Positions 63,801-64,000 of a stretch of DNA of 64,000 bases are shown here, piece by piece; within the stretch, counting starts at the first letter, position 1, and every line of letters starts with the position of its first letter. Source of the stretch: Sinotaia quadrata (Eukaryota > Mollusca > Gastropoda > Architaenioglossa > Viviparidae); the NCBI GenBank assembly GCA_028829895.1, contig CM054179.1, forward strand, positions 43,196,617-43,260,616, given 5' to 3'. Made by a program: the position numbers and the translations under genes. The notes below the pieces were generated by a model that did no database searches, was not told the DNA's origin, and saw only the letters and a list, made by a program, of their open reading frames with translations.

Positions 63801-64000
63801 CTGGATTTGAATAACCACGACTTTTCTGAACATACAGGTTAAAATTAATAGCATGAAAGTTGCCATAACTGTTTTTAAAAAATAGATTTTTGTGGTCATT
63901 CTCTGGTTTTCATTGCTCACGGTGTACTCTCACAGCGAATCACCCACATTTGGTATTGTTTATTAAGCTATAAATAGCTATAAACCATGAATAGAAGCAT

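Larger units (their letters stand above)
42089..64000 (+). other. Downstream MOCOS intron (next exon not found)
   Basis: The sequence after the donor at 42089 lacks any recognisable continuation of MOCOS. The next exon should start in phase 1 with residues resembling ALLV and soon contain a YFGGGT-like motif, and none was found by eye. The interval is therefore probably one long intron running past the window end. It is filled with tandem arrays and microsatellites listed separately. The stretches 42.1-43.5, 47.2-48.1, 48.2-49.6, 53.1-54.2, 54.3-55.4, 55.8-57.2, 58.6-60.5 and 61.6-63.3 kb contain nothing I can identify apart from the weak candidates listed. Confidence 0.5.

Overview
The window reads as eukaryotic nuclear DNA from an animal, most likely a lophotrochozoan and plausibly a mollusc. 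This taxonomic guess is inference. It rests on the AT-rich, intron-dominated sequence, the abundant di- and tetranucleotide repeats, the many minisatellites, the decayed non-LTR retrotransposon pieces, and a single protein gene split by a very long intron. No operons, Shine-Dalgarno sites, CRISPR arrays or long prokaryotic open frames are present.

The only gene I can name with confidence is molybdenum cofactor sulfurase (MOCOS) on the + strand. Two internal exons are recognisable. One lies at 19098-19254 (start of the aminotransferase-like NifS domain, with the DHAGAT and YGNPHS motifs). The other lies at 41349-42088 (PLP-binding core, ending in the lysine motif SFYKIFG). Their splice phases agree exactly (phase 2 across a 22,094-bp intron), and the second exon ends in phase 1. 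The initiating exon and all exons for the rest of the NifS-like domain and the C-terminal MOSC domain were not found. Most of the window is therefore probably MOCOS intron or 5' flank. Together the enzyme parts would take sulfur from cysteine and add it to the molybdenum cofactor of xanthine dehydrogenase and aldehyde oxidase.

Layout. 1-19.1 kb: AT-rich sequence with minisatellites (a 46-bp array with a duplicated five-unit block at 2.5-3.0 kb; 53-bp, 68-70-bp, 48-bp and 52-bp arrays), a hAT-type MITE with near-perfect 8-bp target duplication at 9.77-9.98 kb, a decayed retrotransposon zinc-knuckle ORF on the minus strand at 15.3-16.3 kb, and a duplicated CT-rich block with strong decoy splice acceptors just before the first MOCOS exon. 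19.3-41.3 kb: the large intron, with several tandem arrays, a 490-bp GT/GA block, a decayed LINE reverse transcriptase at 34.0-34.7 kb, and one copy each of two dispersed repeats whose partners lie at 3.8 kb and 49.6-50.4 kb. 42.1-64 kb: further tandem arrays (notably 44.2-46.7, 51.2-52.5, 55.4-55.8, 58.3-58.6 and 63.3-63.8 kb), two weak candidate coding segments (47.6 and 60.6-61.0 kb) and a tRNA-like relic at 62.4 kb.

All repeat unit lengths and copy counts were obtained by eye and may be off by a few bases at array edges.
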